NCBI GenBank assembly: GCA_023664265.1
Contig: JAMPFV010000012.1
Span: 1-64,000, forward strand
Length of the DNA: 64,000 nucleotides
Direction: 5' to 3'
Source: Roseburia sp.
GTDB taxonomy: Bacteria > Bacillota > Clostridia > Lachnospirales > Lachnospiraceae
Position numbers and translations under genes: made by a program. Numbering within the stretch: position 1 is the stretch's first letter; each line of letters starts with the position of its first letter. The notes below the pieces were generated by a model that saw only the letters and a program-made list of their open reading frames with translations, made no database searches and had not been told where the DNA came from. Shown in pieces: positions 45,590-54,140 of this stretch.

Positions 45590-45675
45590 TAATCGGGCCG
45601 ACGTCTTTACCGCCGACCCGACAAAAGGGTCTTCACCGCCCTGTATTTAGTTTGAATTTTGAGGAGGACACGACA
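45590..45675 (+). promoter_or_regulatory. Leader with direct repeat GTCTTYACCGCC
   Basis: The 5' leader of the secreted-protein gene has two copies of a 12-base repeat (45603-45614 and 45629-45640, centre spacing 26) and a GACCC/GGGTC hairpin between them, then a GAGGAGG ribosome site. No known riboswitch was recognised. Confidence 0.4.
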
Positions 45676-46302
45676 ATGAGATTGAAAAAAGTATTGGCAG
45701 CAACACTTGCTGCAACGATGGTAATGGCATCCGCCGTAACCGTGTTTGCCGCGCCGACGACAGTTCAGTCGTCCGGCAGCGAGGAGACGCCCGCTACCTT
45801 TGAGGAGGTATATTCTCAGCCTGCGGGCGCCGCGATATCAGTAGCGGGAACGGATGTAAAGACAAGTCTGCAGGGCGTATATGCGGCAACCTCCGTTGAG
45901 GGCGTTGCAGTGACGACGGCGCTCGCGGATGTAAAGACGGCGCTCGGCTTAACCGCCGATCAGCAGCCCGTAATCGTAATCTATGACACGGACCCCAAGA
46001 AGAGCACGGCTGCAATGGTGAGCGTAAACGCGGCAGTTGAGGCGCTCGGCGGCGAGTTCGTATCATCCCTGAACGTTGATTTGGGCGCAAGGGAGGATGG
46101 CAAGTGGGTTACGCTTGAGGACGGCAGCGTTGCGATGGCAGCGGGACTTCCCAAGGACGCGGACACAAGCAAGACCTACTGTGTTGTATGCGTACAGCCC
46201 GGCGGAACGACAACCATTCTTGAGGATCAGGATACAAATCCCAAGACCGTGACCTTTGCCGTACAGGCAGGGCTTGCAACCTATGCGATTGTTGCAAAAT
46301 AA
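45676..46302 (+). CDS. Secreted protein of unknown function
   Basis: This 208-residue protein has a clear Sec signal peptide (basic RLKK, hydrophobic core, AFA cleavage near residue 25). The mature part has two beta/alpha-like segments and Val/Ala/Thr-rich strands, two Cys near residues 172 and 175 (CVVC) and no recognised domain. A strong ribosome site, consensus promoter and dedicated regulator suggest an abundant, switchable extracellular protein. Confidence 0.72.
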   Translation: MRLKKVLAATLAATMVMASAVTVFAAPTTVQSSGSEETPATFEEVYSQPAGAAISVAGTDVKTSLQGVYAATSVEGVAVTTALADVKTALGLTADQQPVIVIYDTDPKKSTAAMVSVNAAVEALGGEFVSSLNVDLGAREDGKWVTLEDGSVAMAAGLPKDADTSKTYCVVCVQPGGTTTILEDQDTNPKTVTFAVQAGLATYAIVAK

Positions 46303-46322
46303 CGACACTGTGTGGAGTGATG

Positions 46323-46362
46323 AATTGCAGAGACGGTTGAGGTGAGAACCGTCTCTGCAATT
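46323..46362 (+). terminator. 16-bp perfect stem-loop
   Basis: AATTGCAGAGACGGTT (46323-46338) pairs perfectly with AACCGTCTCTGCAATT (46347-46362). It separates the secreted-protein gene from the glycan locus. There is no long T-run, so termination efficiency is uncertain. Confidence 0.55.
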
Positions 46363-46377
46363 GTAAGAGGGAATGCT

Positions 46378-48099
46378 GTGTTCAGAGAGCGTTGTGTACG
46401 TCATAAATATTCGATTTTGTTTGTCTTATTTCTGATATGCTTCTACGGATACGGAATCGGAAGGGTATACGGCTTTACCTTCTTCCCGGATGAATTCGGC
46501 TATTGGGCGCACGCGGCGAAGGCGGCGGGCTGCGACTGGTCGGATATCGCGTCGAGGGGATCTTATTATTCCTACGGCTACAGCATGATCCTCTTCCCGA
46601 TATTTAAGCTGTGCACCGATGCGGTGACTGCGTATCGCGCGGCGGTGACGCTGAATTTTATTTTGATCGGCGCGGTTTATTTTATGCTGTTGGGACTGAT
46701 GAAACGGCCGGGCGGCCTCACGGAAGACCGGAGCGCGCTCTGTGCGGCGGTGGCCGCATTTTATCCCTGTCAGCTGTTCTACGCGAAATCAACTCTGGCG
46801 GAGCCGGTGCTGGTGGCGCTGTACGCGGCCATCTGCGTGTTGCTCTGCAGTTACCTTGAAAAAAACAGGCGGCCGGCCTTGATCGGGCTGGTGGTGGCGC
46901 TTGTCTATATACATTTTGTACACATGCGCGCGGTGGGCGTTCTGATTGCAGGCATTCTGACACTGGTGTCGTATTTATTGACGCGGACAAAGGGAAGAAG
47001 ACAGCTTGCGCTGCTCCTGCCGGTGTGCGCGGTGGCGCTGGCGGCGGGCTTTGCCGTCAAGAACCGGGTGCAGGGCGGCCTGTATACGGACGCGGCGCTC
47101 AGCAGCATCAACGATTATGCGGGACAGCTTGAGAAGCTTTCCTATATTTTCTCGAGAGAGGGGATGCGGGATTTTGCGGAGGGATTGGCGGGGAAGCTGC
47201 TCTACATGGGACTGTCCGGCTTCGGACTGACCTGGTGGGGCGGCCTGTATGCGATAAAGCAGACAGGACGGCTTGTCCGGGCCTTGCGAAGAGGACAGCC
47301 GTATGACGCGCGCGGATTTTTGTATGTGTTTATCCTGCTGTCCGCGGCGGGAGAGCTGCTGATCAATGCGATATACAATATTCACCCTCTGCGCGTGGAC
47401 AGCGTGGTATACGGAAGATACCACGAGTTCGTCTTCCCGATTCTGATGGCCTTCGGAATGCGGGAGCTGCTGTCCACGGCGAGCGTGTGGAAGGGCGCGC
47501 TCGCCATTCTTCTGGGGCAGCTTCCGCTGACGGCCTTGGCTGCGGACTGTGTGCGCCGGCACGGGCTGACCAATATGCACGGCTACGTCATGGCGGGAAT
47601 GAGCTATATGCATAACGCGGCGCATTTTGAGGCGGGCGCCTTTCTGTGGTCGGCCTATGGTTTTGGCGCGCTGCTGACGGTTGTGGTCGTCTTGGCCGTG
47701 ACCTGTGTACGGGAGAACAGGCGGTATGAATTTCTGCTGACGCTCCTCCTTGTGATGGAGCTTGCGCTGTCCGCGCGGATATCGGGCCTGTACACGGACG
47801 CGGCGGCGCAGGCGACCTATCGCGACACGATAATCGCAGACAAGATAGAGGCGCTTGCCAAGGAGCAGCCGGGGCGCAGAATCGTGTATCTGTCGGAGGA
47901 GGAATGGGGCTTCATCGGCGTTTTGCAGTTTCTGCTGCGTGACAGGAAAATAGAGCTCTTGCCGCCGGAGGAGCGGACGCAGGCGGGGGAGGACGACATT
48001 CTCATCCTGTACTATGAGAGCGCTTTTACGCAGGAAGCGCAGGAACGCTACCGGAATCATCTGCTGAGCGGTCATTTTGACATTTATTACAATCGATAG
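46378..48099 (+). CDS. GT-C-type membrane glycosyltransferase
   Basis: This 573-residue protein has 11-12 TM helices. The first extracytoplasmic loop carries FFPDEFGYW, the Asp-Glu motif of GT39/PMT_2-type GT-C enzymes, which use polyprenyl-phosphate sugars on the outer face. A C-terminal soluble domain of about 110 residues follows. GTG 46378 after AGAGGGA is preferred; the frame further upstream lies in the hairpin. With the polyprenyl-phosphate-sugar synthase at 48612 it can form an outside glycosylation step, acceptor unknown. Confidence 0.75.
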   Translation: MFRERCVRHKYSILFVLFLICFYGYGIGRVYGFTFFPDEFGYWAHAAKAAGCDWSDIASRGSYYSYGYSMILFPIFKLCTDAVTAYRAAVTLNFILIGAVYFMLLGLMKRPGGLTEDRSALCAAVAAFYPCQLFYAKSTLAEPVLVALYAAICVLLCSYLEKNRRPALIGLVVALVYIHFVHMRAVGVLIAGILTLVSYLLTRTKGRRQLALLLPVCAVALAAGFAVKNRVQGGLYTDAALSSINDYAGQLEKLSYIFSREGMRDFAEGLAGKLLYMGLSGFGLTWWGGLYAIKQTGRLVRALRRGQPYDARGFLYVFILLSAAGELLINAIYNIHPLRVDSVVYGRYHEFVFPILMAFGMRELLSTASVWKGALAILLGQLPLTALAADCVRRHGLTNMHGYVMAGMSYMHNAAHFEAGAFLWSAYGFGALLTVVVVLAVTCVRENRRYEFLLTLLLVMELALSARISGLYTDAAAQATYRDTIIADKIEALAKEQPGRRIVYLSEEEWGFIGVLQFLLRDRKIELLPPEERTQAGEDDILILYYESAFTQEAQERYRNHLLSGHFDIYYNR

Positions 48100-48120
48100 C
48101 ATTGCGGAAGGGAGTAGAAA

Positions 48121-48609
48121 ATGAGACGGATAAATAGAATAGGGATGCTTATCGCCATTGTCCTGTCGGCGCTGTTGTGCGCCGCGCCGTGCGTGCACGC
48201 CGCACAGGAGGAAATCGCGGCAAATCTTCTGCTCAAGCTGCGGGAGAAGGCCGTGCTGTACGAGGCGCCGGACGAGACGGCGGCCGTGGTCGGAGAGCTG
48301 CCGGAGGGAACGCCCGTCATCAGCATGGAGGCGTCCTCGGACGGTTGGATTCGGGTGATGTATCGCGAGCTGGAGGGATATACGCTGCTCCACAGCATAG
48401 AGATTGAGAAGAATGAAGCGCTGGTCGCAGAGTTTGAGCAGCTGTCCAATGAGAGCCGGATGATCTTTGAGGTGATCGAGAACAGGAAAACGCAGGAGAG
48501 ACAATCGCTTATGTGGGGGATTGTGATCGTGATGCTGGTGATATCCGTCTTTGTCGTGGGAATCGGCTCGACAATCGCGGGCGGCAGAAGAAGGAACGGA
48601 CGAAGATAA
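48121..48609 (+). CDS. Secreted SH3-domain membrane protein
   Basis: This 162-residue protein has a signal peptide (to about residue 27), a bacterial SH3 domain (LREKAVLYEAPDETAAVVGEL, then DGWIRVMYRELEGY), a short helical linker, a C-terminal TM (about 135-155) and a basic tail. The SH3 domain probably binds the wall. It lies inside the glycan operon three bases before the GT2 gene. Confidence 0.78.
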   Translation: MRRINRIGMLIAIVLSALLCAAPCVHAAQEEIAANLLLKLREKAVLYEAPDETAAVVGELPEGTPVISMEASSDGWIRVMYRELEGYTLLHSIEIEKNEALVAEFEQLSNESRMIFEVIENRKTQERQSLMWGIVIVMLVISVFVVGIGSTIAGGRRRNGRR

Positions 48610-48611
48610 GA

Positions 48612-49580
48612 ATGAAGCTGATTATACAGATACCGTGCTATAACGAGGCGGATACCTTGGAGCTGGCGCTGAATGATCTGCCCAAAAGCCTGGACGGAAT
48701 CGACGAGATTGAATATCTGATCATCAATGACGGAAGCCGGGACGGGACAGCCGACATTGCGAGGGCGTGGGGCGTTCATCATATTATTCACTTTAATCAG
48801 AATAAGGGGCTGGCGAAGGGCTTTATGGCGGGCTTGGACGGCTGCCTCAGAAACGGCGCCGACATTATCGTCAACACGGACGCGGACAATCAGTACAGCG
48901 CAGCCGACATCCGGCGGCTGATACAGCCGATTCTGGACGGGGAGGCGGACATGGTTGTCGGCGCGCGCCCGATTGACGAGATAGAGCATTTCTCCCTGAT
49001 GAAAAAAAGGCTGCAGCATCTCGGGAGCTGGGCGGTGCGCCTGGCCTCCGGCACGGATATTCCGGATGCGCCGAGCGGCTTCCGCGCCATGACGCGGGAC
49101 GCGGCGATGCATATCAATGTGGTGAACGATTATACCTACACGTTGGAGACCATTGTGCAGGCGGGAAGAGACAAGATTGCGATCACGAGCGTGCCGGTGC
49201 ACACGAATCCGGAGCTGCGAAGCTCGCGGCTCTTTCACGGGGCATGGTCCTATGTGAAGAAATCCGTCGTGATTATCCTGAGAGCCTACATGATGTATAA
49301 GCCGCTGAAATGCTTTACCTATCTCAGCCTGCCGCCGATTCTGACCGGCTTTGGCATCGGTCTGCGGTTTCTGTGGTATCTGGCGGCGGAGGGCGGCGGG
49401 GGACACATACAGTCACTGATTCTCGCGTGCACGCTGATCATCATCGGATTTCTGACCTTTATGATAGGGCTGGTATCCGATCTGATATCGTCAAACCGCC
49501 GGATCCTGACGGACACACAGTACCATGTGCGGCGGATGGAGTACGAGGCGATAGAGAAGGAGCGGCGCAGGGATGTATAA
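48612..49580 (+). CDS. GT2 polyprenyl-phosphate sugar synthase (DPM1-like)
   Basis: This 322-residue GT2 enzyme has an N-terminal catalytic domain (IQIPCYNEADTLE, IINDGSRDGT, donor site VNTDADNQY, PSGFRAM) and two C-terminal TM helices (about 235-260 and 270-295). This is the layout of dolichyl/undecaprenyl-phosphate mannose or glucose synthases. It would load a sugar onto the lipid carrier used by the GT-C enzyme at 46378. Confidence 0.88.
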   Translation: MKLIIQIPCYNEADTLELALNDLPKSLDGIDEIEYLIINDGSRDGTADIARAWGVHHIIHFNQNKGLAKGFMAGLDGCLRNGADIIVNTDADNQYSAADIRRLIQPILDGEADMVVGARPIDEIEHFSLMKKRLQHLGSWAVRLASGTDIPDAPSGFRAMTRDAAMHINVVNDYTYTLETIVQAGRDKIAITSVPVHTNPELRSSRLFHGAWSYVKKSVVIILRAYMMYKPLKCFTYLSLPPILTGFGIGLRFLWYLAAEGGGGHIQSLILACTLIIIGFLTFMIGLVSDLISSNRRILTDTQYHVRRMEYEAIEKERRRDV

Positions 49581-49995
49581 AAGAATGCTGGAGGCGGTGC
49601 TGGGAGGGCTGTATTGGCTCGGACTGCGCGGGCGGTATCAGGCGGACAGGTACATATTCTTCCCCGAGGACGAGGGGGAATGCTTCCGGTGGGGAATGCG
49701 TCTGCTGCCGCGTTATATCGTGCAGGAGCAGCTGAGGAAGCCTGTCGTCATAATGACGGGCGCTTCCGCGAGAAATTCAGAGATTGACGGCGGCATCACA
49801 AGACTTCGATTCAGGCGGATAACCGACAGAAAGATGCGCTGTCTGATGGGCTGGTACGCGCTGCGGGATATGTCGCGCCAATGGGTGGTCGTCTCGACCC
49901 GGCAGCCGTATGACACGGGGGCGGAAAGACTGTTGGGAATAAACGGAGTGACATGGCGGGACATCGTATATTATGACATTTATAAATTTGATTAA
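49573..49995 (+). CDS. Small accessory protein, paralogue A
   Basis: This 140-residue protein has no recognised domain. Its C-terminal 90 residues align with those of the protein at 53588 (VVIMTG against AVILTH; RQPYDTGAERLLGINGV against DEPYGRNGSALIGKKGT; both end in VYYDIYKF or VIGVYRIYPF type strands). Both directly precede a GT9-like gene. It overlaps both neighbours (8 and 23 bases). A partner or regulator of the following transferase is a reasonable guess. Confidence 0.6.
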   Translation: MYKRMLEAVLGGLYWLGLRGRYQADRYIFFPEDEGECFRWGMRLLPRYIVQEQLRKPVVIMTGASARNSEIDGGITRLRFRRITDRKMRCLMGWYALRDMSRQWVVVSTRQPYDTGAERLLGINGVTWRDIVYYDIYKFD

Positions 49996-51025
49996 GGCCT
50001 TCGTCAGAAGAAGAGCGCCGTCCGCGGAGGCCCTCTATATGGTATGGCGCGGAGCAAGGGCGCTGAAACGCATCCGGAGCATTTACGGAAATGACACGCA
50101 TGTCTTTCTCATGCGGGGAGCGACAGGCGATACCTGGCTCCAGCTGGCGCTGATGGACAATCTGATCAGAGAACGGGGGATCTCCGCATACAAAATCGTC
50201 GGGGACTCCGCGGGCTGTGTGGAGCTGGCAAGGCTGTTCCGGGAGGAGAATCTGATTCCGGCAGGCGGATACAAGGCGGCCTGCATTGAGAAGGCTTATA
50301 TGCTGCTGGGCGGAGAACGGCTGCGGCTCACCCTTTTGTTTCCGTGGACATACGCGCTGTATTTCAACCGCTGCCGCATCAGAATGACGGAACGGTTTGA
50401 TTTTATGGACACCTATCGGTACTATGTACTGAATCTCAAGGGCGCCATGCGGATAAAAATCCCCGAATTTGAGCCGATAACGCCGGAGCAGGAGCGGGCC
50501 TTATCCGAGAGAGGCTTCGTGCGGGGCAGGACGGTCGTGATAGCGCCCGAGGCCAACTCCGTCACGGAGCTTGACGCGGGCCTGTGGAATCGCGTCATTG
50601 CCGGCCTGCGCGAAAAGGGCTACGCGGTCGTCGTGAACACGAAGAAAAAGAAGGCGTACCATGCTCCGGATTATTTCTGCGGATATGCTCAGAGCGTGCC
50701 GCTTCTGGAATATGCCGGCTTTTTTGTGGGACTGAGAAGCGGCTTCTGCGATATCGTATCCTCCGCCAAATGCAGGAAGGTGATTCTGTATCCCGCAAAG
50801 GCGTCAAGGGTAAATTACAGCGAGCACAGGACGGAGCGGGAGTTTTGCGGGCTGAAAAAAATGGGGCTTATCTGGGAGCAGGACGACACCCTGACGGAGC
50901 TTGACACGGCGCTTGTCAGGAATATCACGGATACAGAGGACGCGCTTGGAGATGAGGAGGAGCGGGCCCGCGAGGAAGAGCTGCTGATTGCGAGGCTGCT
51001 GTCCGCCTTTGACGGAGGCGCTTGA
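49973..51025 (+). CDS. GT-B (GT9-like) glycosyltransferase, paralogue 1
   Basis: This 350-residue protein fits a two-lobed GT-B enzyme distantly like ADP-heptose transferases. N-lobe motif RGATGDTW (about residue 48); C-lobe TVVIAPEANSV (about 180), then VPLLEYAGFFVGLRSGFCD and a KVILYP strand. The same motif pair, [AG]TGD and RSGxxD, recurs in the proteins at 54141, 55157 and 57844. Donor and acceptor are unknown. Confidence 0.72.
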   Translation: MTFINLIKAFVRRRAPSAEALYMVWRGARALKRIRSIYGNDTHVFLMRGATGDTWLQLALMDNLIRERGISAYKIVGDSAGCVELARLFREENLIPAGGYKAACIEKAYMLLGGERLRLTLLFPWTYALYFNRCRIRMTERFDFMDTYRYYVLNLKGAMRIKIPEFEPITPEQERALSERGFVRGRTVVIAPEANSVTELDAGLWNRVIAGLREKGYAVVVNTKKKKAYHAPDYFCGYAQSVPLLEYAGFFVGLRSGFCDIVSSAKCRKVILYPAKASRVNYSEHRTEREFCGLKKMGLIWEQDDTLTELDTALVRNITDTEDALGDEEERAREEELLIARLLSAFDGGA

Positions 51026-51043
51026 ATCGGATGGAGGTGAACT

Positions 51044-52582
51044 ATGGAAGTCGATTACATTATTGTACAGGCCGGCGGGAAGGGAACGCGGATGGGATAT
51101 TTGACCTATAACAAGCCCAAGGCGTTGGTGCCCGTGGAAAATCTGCCCATGCTGTTCCATCTTTTCAGGAAATACCCGGATAAAAAGTATTTTATCATCG
51201 GAGATTACCAATATGACGTGCTCTGCAAATATCTGGACGCCTTTGCGCAGGTGAACTGTCAGATGATAGACGCGCGGGGGCGCAAGGGAACCTGCGCGGG
51301 CATAGCGGATGCGCTTGCGCATATTCCGGAAGGCAGCGCGTTCATGCTGATATGGAGCGATCTGATACTGCCCGAGGAGTACCGAATGCCGGAGAAGGCG
51401 GGCAATTATATCGGGATTGCAAAGGACTTTCCATGCCGGTGGCGATATGAGGGAAAGACCTTCGCGGAGGAGCGCAGCGCGACGCAGGGAGTCGCGGGAC
51501 AGTTTATTTTCCGGAATAAGAGAGAGCTGGACGGACTGCCTGCGGAGGGAGAATTTGTCCGCTGGCTCAAGGAAAACCATAAGCAGTTTGAGGAGCTGCC
51601 CCTGTTAAAGACAAAGGAATACGGACTGCTGGAGGAATACCGGCAGCTGCCCCGGCAGAAATGCAGACCCTTCAACCGGATTGAGGTGACGGACGCGTAT
51701 GTGATAAAGAGAGCGATTGACGAGCAGGGGAAGCGGTTGGCGGTGCGGGAAGCGGCATGGTATCGGAGGGTGCGGGAGGCGGATTTCAAAAACATTCCGC
51801 GCATCTATGGGACGCAGCCGTTGAAGCTGGAGCGAATCAGGGGAAAGAACATTTATGAGTATGAGCTGTCCCACGAACAGAAGAAAGAGATTCTGCGGCA
51901 GCTGACGGACTGCATCCGAAGCATTCACCGTCTGGAGGGCTGCGCCGTCGATATGGCAAGCTACGACGAGGCCTACATAGGAAAAACCTTTTCCCGGCTG
52001 CAAAGGATATACGATCTGGTTCCCTTTGCGCACGACAGGGAAATCTGCATCAACGGAAAAAAATGCGCGAATATCTTTTACCACCGTCGGGCGCTGGAGC
52101 AGATGGTGAGAAAGTATGCGCCCGAGGAGTTTCGTCTGATACACGGCGACTGTACCTTCAGCAACATGATGTTGAAAGAGGGAAATATTCCCATATTGAT
52201 AGACCCGCGGGGATATTTCGGCTTCACGGAGCTGTACGGGGACCCCGCCTATGATTGGGTGAAGCTCTACTATTCCATTGTCGGAAACTATGACCGGTTC
52301 AATCTGAAGGACTTTCGGCTGCGCATAGAGGAGCAGGAGGTATTCCTGGAGATTGAATCCAACAATTGGGAGGACATGGAGGAGGAATTTTTCTCCATAC
52401 TGGGGGATGAAGTGAGCAGGGAGCAGATGACGATACTGCATGGAATTACATGGCTGTCACTGACCACATACGCGTGGGAGGACTATGATTCGGTCTGCGG
52501 GGCCTTTTACAACGGCCTGCAGATCCTGAGTCCGGTGATGCGGGACGTGACGGGAGGAGGAAAGCATGATCAAGTATTATGA
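51044..52582 (+). CDS. Bifunctional sugar nucleotidyltransferase and kinase
   Basis: This 512-residue fusion has an N-terminal nucleotidyltransferase (VQAGGKGTRMG, KPKALVPV; residues 1-200) and a C-terminal APH/choline-kinase-type domain (about 215-480) with HGDCTFSNMM and the metal-binding IDPRG. The order activate-and-phosphorylate resembles the MurU/AmgK pair, in which a free sugar is phosphorylated at the anomeric position and then joined to a nucleotide. It probably makes an NDP-activated building block for this locus; LicC/LicA-like chemistry on an alcohol is the alternative. Confidence 0.75.
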   Translation: MEVDYIIVQAGGKGTRMGYLTYNKPKALVPVENLPMLFHLFRKYPDKKYFIIGDYQYDVLCKYLDAFAQVNCQMIDARGRKGTCAGIADALAHIPEGSAFMLIWSDLILPEEYRMPEKAGNYIGIAKDFPCRWRYEGKTFAEERSATQGVAGQFIFRNKRELDGLPAEGEFVRWLKENHKQFEELPLLKTKEYGLLEEYRQLPRQKCRPFNRIEVTDAYVIKRAIDEQGKRLAVREAAWYRRVREADFKNIPRIYGTQPLKLERIRGKNIYEYELSHEQKKEILRQLTDCIRSIHRLEGCAVDMASYDEAYIGKTFSRLQRIYDLVPFAHDREICINGKKCANIFYHRRALEQMVRKYAPEEFRLIHGDCTFSNMMLKEGNIPILIDPRGYFGFTELYGDPAYDWVKLYYSIVGNYDRFNLKDFRLRIEEQEVFLEIESNNWEDMEEEFFSILGDEVSREQMTILHGITWLSLTTYAWEDYDSVCGAFYNGLQILSPVMRDVTGGGKHDQVL

Positions 52583-53162
52583 GGATGTGTTGGAGGTACT
52601 CCGGGATTCGGTGGCCTCCATTGACGAGGGCGTGTATGAGCTGCTCCTGCGGCAGTGCGTGGAGACCATGGAGCGCGGCGGGAAGCTTGTCGCAAGCGGC
52701 TTGGGGAAAAACGTCCCCATCTGTGAGAAGTTCGTGGGCACCATGAACTCAATGGGACTGGATGCGCGGTTCCTGCATACAAACACCGCGGTGCATGGCG
52801 ACTTGGGCATTGTCGGGGAAAAGGATCTTGTTCTCCTGCTCTCCAAGGGCGGGAACACCATAGAGACCGTGATGCTGGCGCAATATCTCAAGGCGAGAGG
52901 GACGCGGACATGGCTGCTGACCTTCACCGAGCGCTGCAAGAGCGCGGAGGTGGTGGATGAAAAGCTGATTCTGCACCTGATAAACGAGGGGGACGAGTGG
53001 GACATCATGCCCAATAATTCCACCAGCGTGTACCTGATCCTGTTACAGGGGATGGCGGTGGAAATCGGCAGACGCATGAACGTCACCATTGATGATTTTA
53101 AGATAAACCACCCCGGCGGAGGAATCGGCGCGAAGCTGAGAGGAGAGACCATATGGAAATAG
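52566..53162 (+). CDS. KdsD-like SIS-domain sugar-phosphate isomerase
   Basis: This 198-residue SIS protein has GLGKNVPICEKF, the phosphate-binding LSKGGNTIET and the C-terminal FKINHPGGGIGAKL characteristic of arabinose-5-phosphate isomerases. It lacks the CBS pair of E. coli KdsD, like short versions in other phyla. It would convert ribulose 5-phosphate to arabinose 5-phosphate, the precursor needed by KdsA at 61302. It overlaps its upstream neighbour by 17 bases. It could instead serve the nucleotidyltransferase/HAD module flanking it. Confidence 0.75.
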   Translation: MIKYYEDVLEVLRDSVASIDEGVYELLLRQCVETMERGGKLVASGLGKNVPICEKFVGTMNSMGLDARFLHTNTAVHGDLGIVGEKDLVLLLSKGGNTIETVMLAQYLKARGTRTWLLTFTERCKSAEVVDEKLILHLINEGDEWDIMPNNSTSVYLILLQGMAVEIGRRMNVTIDDFKINHPGGGIGAKLRGETIWK

Positions 53163-53524
53163 AGATGTCCGCGCTGCCCAAGACATGGATACTGGACTTG
53201 GACGGCACCGTCGTCAGGCATAACGGTTACAAGACGGACGGCAGGGACTCCCTGCTGGAGAACGCCGACCGGCTGCTGTCGCAGATTCGAGAGGAAGACA
53301 TGCTCATCTTCGTCACATCGAGAAAGAGAGAATATAAAGAAATGACGGAGCGCTTTCTGGACGAGAACGGAATACGGTACGATCACATCATATACGAGGC
53401 GCCGTGCGGGGAGAGGATTCTGGTGAACGACGAAAAGCCCTCCGGGCTCAGGACCGCTTACGCGATCAACACCAGACGAAATGAGATATGCACGGCCCAG
53501 GTCACGGCGAATCCGGCGCTGTAG
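53153..53524 (+). CDS. HAD-family phosphatase
   Basis: This 123-residue HAD protein has motif I WILDLDGTVV, motif II FVTSRK and the late acidic motif ILVNDEKPSG. It matches small HAD proteins of capsule loci, often next to a nucleotidyltransferase and SIS isomerase as here. It overlaps the isomerase by 10 bases. It probably removes a phosphate from a sugar intermediate. Confidence 0.75.
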   Translation: MEIEMSALPKTWILDLDGTVVRHNGYKTDGRDSLLENADRLLSQIREEDMLIFVTSRKREYKEMTERFLDENGIRYDHIIYEAPCGERILVNDEKPSGLRTAYAINTRRNEICTAQVTANPAL

Positions 53525-53587
53525 CGCATCCGGGGTGAGGAATCGCGCGGAAAACGGAATTTCAGAAAGGAAATGAGGCGGGAAGCA

Positions 53588-54136
53588 ATGAATGAGACCG
53601 AAAAGCATTTGAGAGCCGTAAAGCGGCAATTGTATAAGAACCTGTTCAAGGCCTACGCCGGATGGTGGGAGTGGCGAAAAATAAAAAAGATCAAGGGCTT
53701 TGGCAACACGGCGGTAGTGCTGCTGCCCTCCTGCGAGCGGGAAATAAACCATCTGGCGCTGTTGTATCTCGACGATATGCTCAGGAGCAGGAAGCACGAT
53801 AACGCGGTTATCCTGACGCATGACCCGGAGGCGCTCAAGGCCGCGCGGCTGTACTCCGACAGGATTATAAAAGTAGTGGATTTCAGCAGGAAAAAGGCGG
53901 AGCGCATTATGCAGTTCTACTGCCTGTATGAATTTAACAAAAAGTTTATCGTGGCCTCTCTGGATGAGCCCTACGGGAGAAACGGCAGCGCGCTGATCGG
54001 CAAGAAGGGAACCACGAAAGAGGAGGTATTCGTCATCGGCGTTTACAGAATATATCCGTTTGAGAGGCCCGACGAGCCGGCGTATGCGGGAGAGGACGAG
54101 GATATCCGGCGGTTTATCGGATGCCGGGTGGGGTGA
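53588..54136 (+). CDS. Small accessory protein, paralogue B
   Basis: This 182-residue protein has VVLLPSCERE, AVILTHDPEAL, a helical segment, FIVASLDEPYG and a VFVIGVYRIYPF strand. It looks like a Rossmann-type fold but has no recognised catalytic motif. Its C-terminal half is homologous to the protein at 49573. It lies four bases before the second GT9-like gene, repeating the accessory-then-transferase order. Confidence 0.6.
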   Translation: MNETEKHLRAVKRQLYKNLFKAYAGWWEWRKIKKIKGFGNTAVVLLPSCEREINHLALLYLDDMLRSRKHDNAVILTHDPEALKAARLYSDRIIKVVDFSRKKAERIMQFYCLYEFNKKFIVASLDEPYGRNGSALIGKKGTTKEEVFVIGVYRIYPFERPDEPAYAGEDEDIRRFIGCRVG

Positions 54137-54140
54137 CGTA

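Noticed and set aside
46978..48504. 509-codon minus-strand frame opposite the GT-C gene
   Set aside because: It is the mirror of a GC-rich real gene; composition is Arg/His/Gln-rich and no family is recognised.
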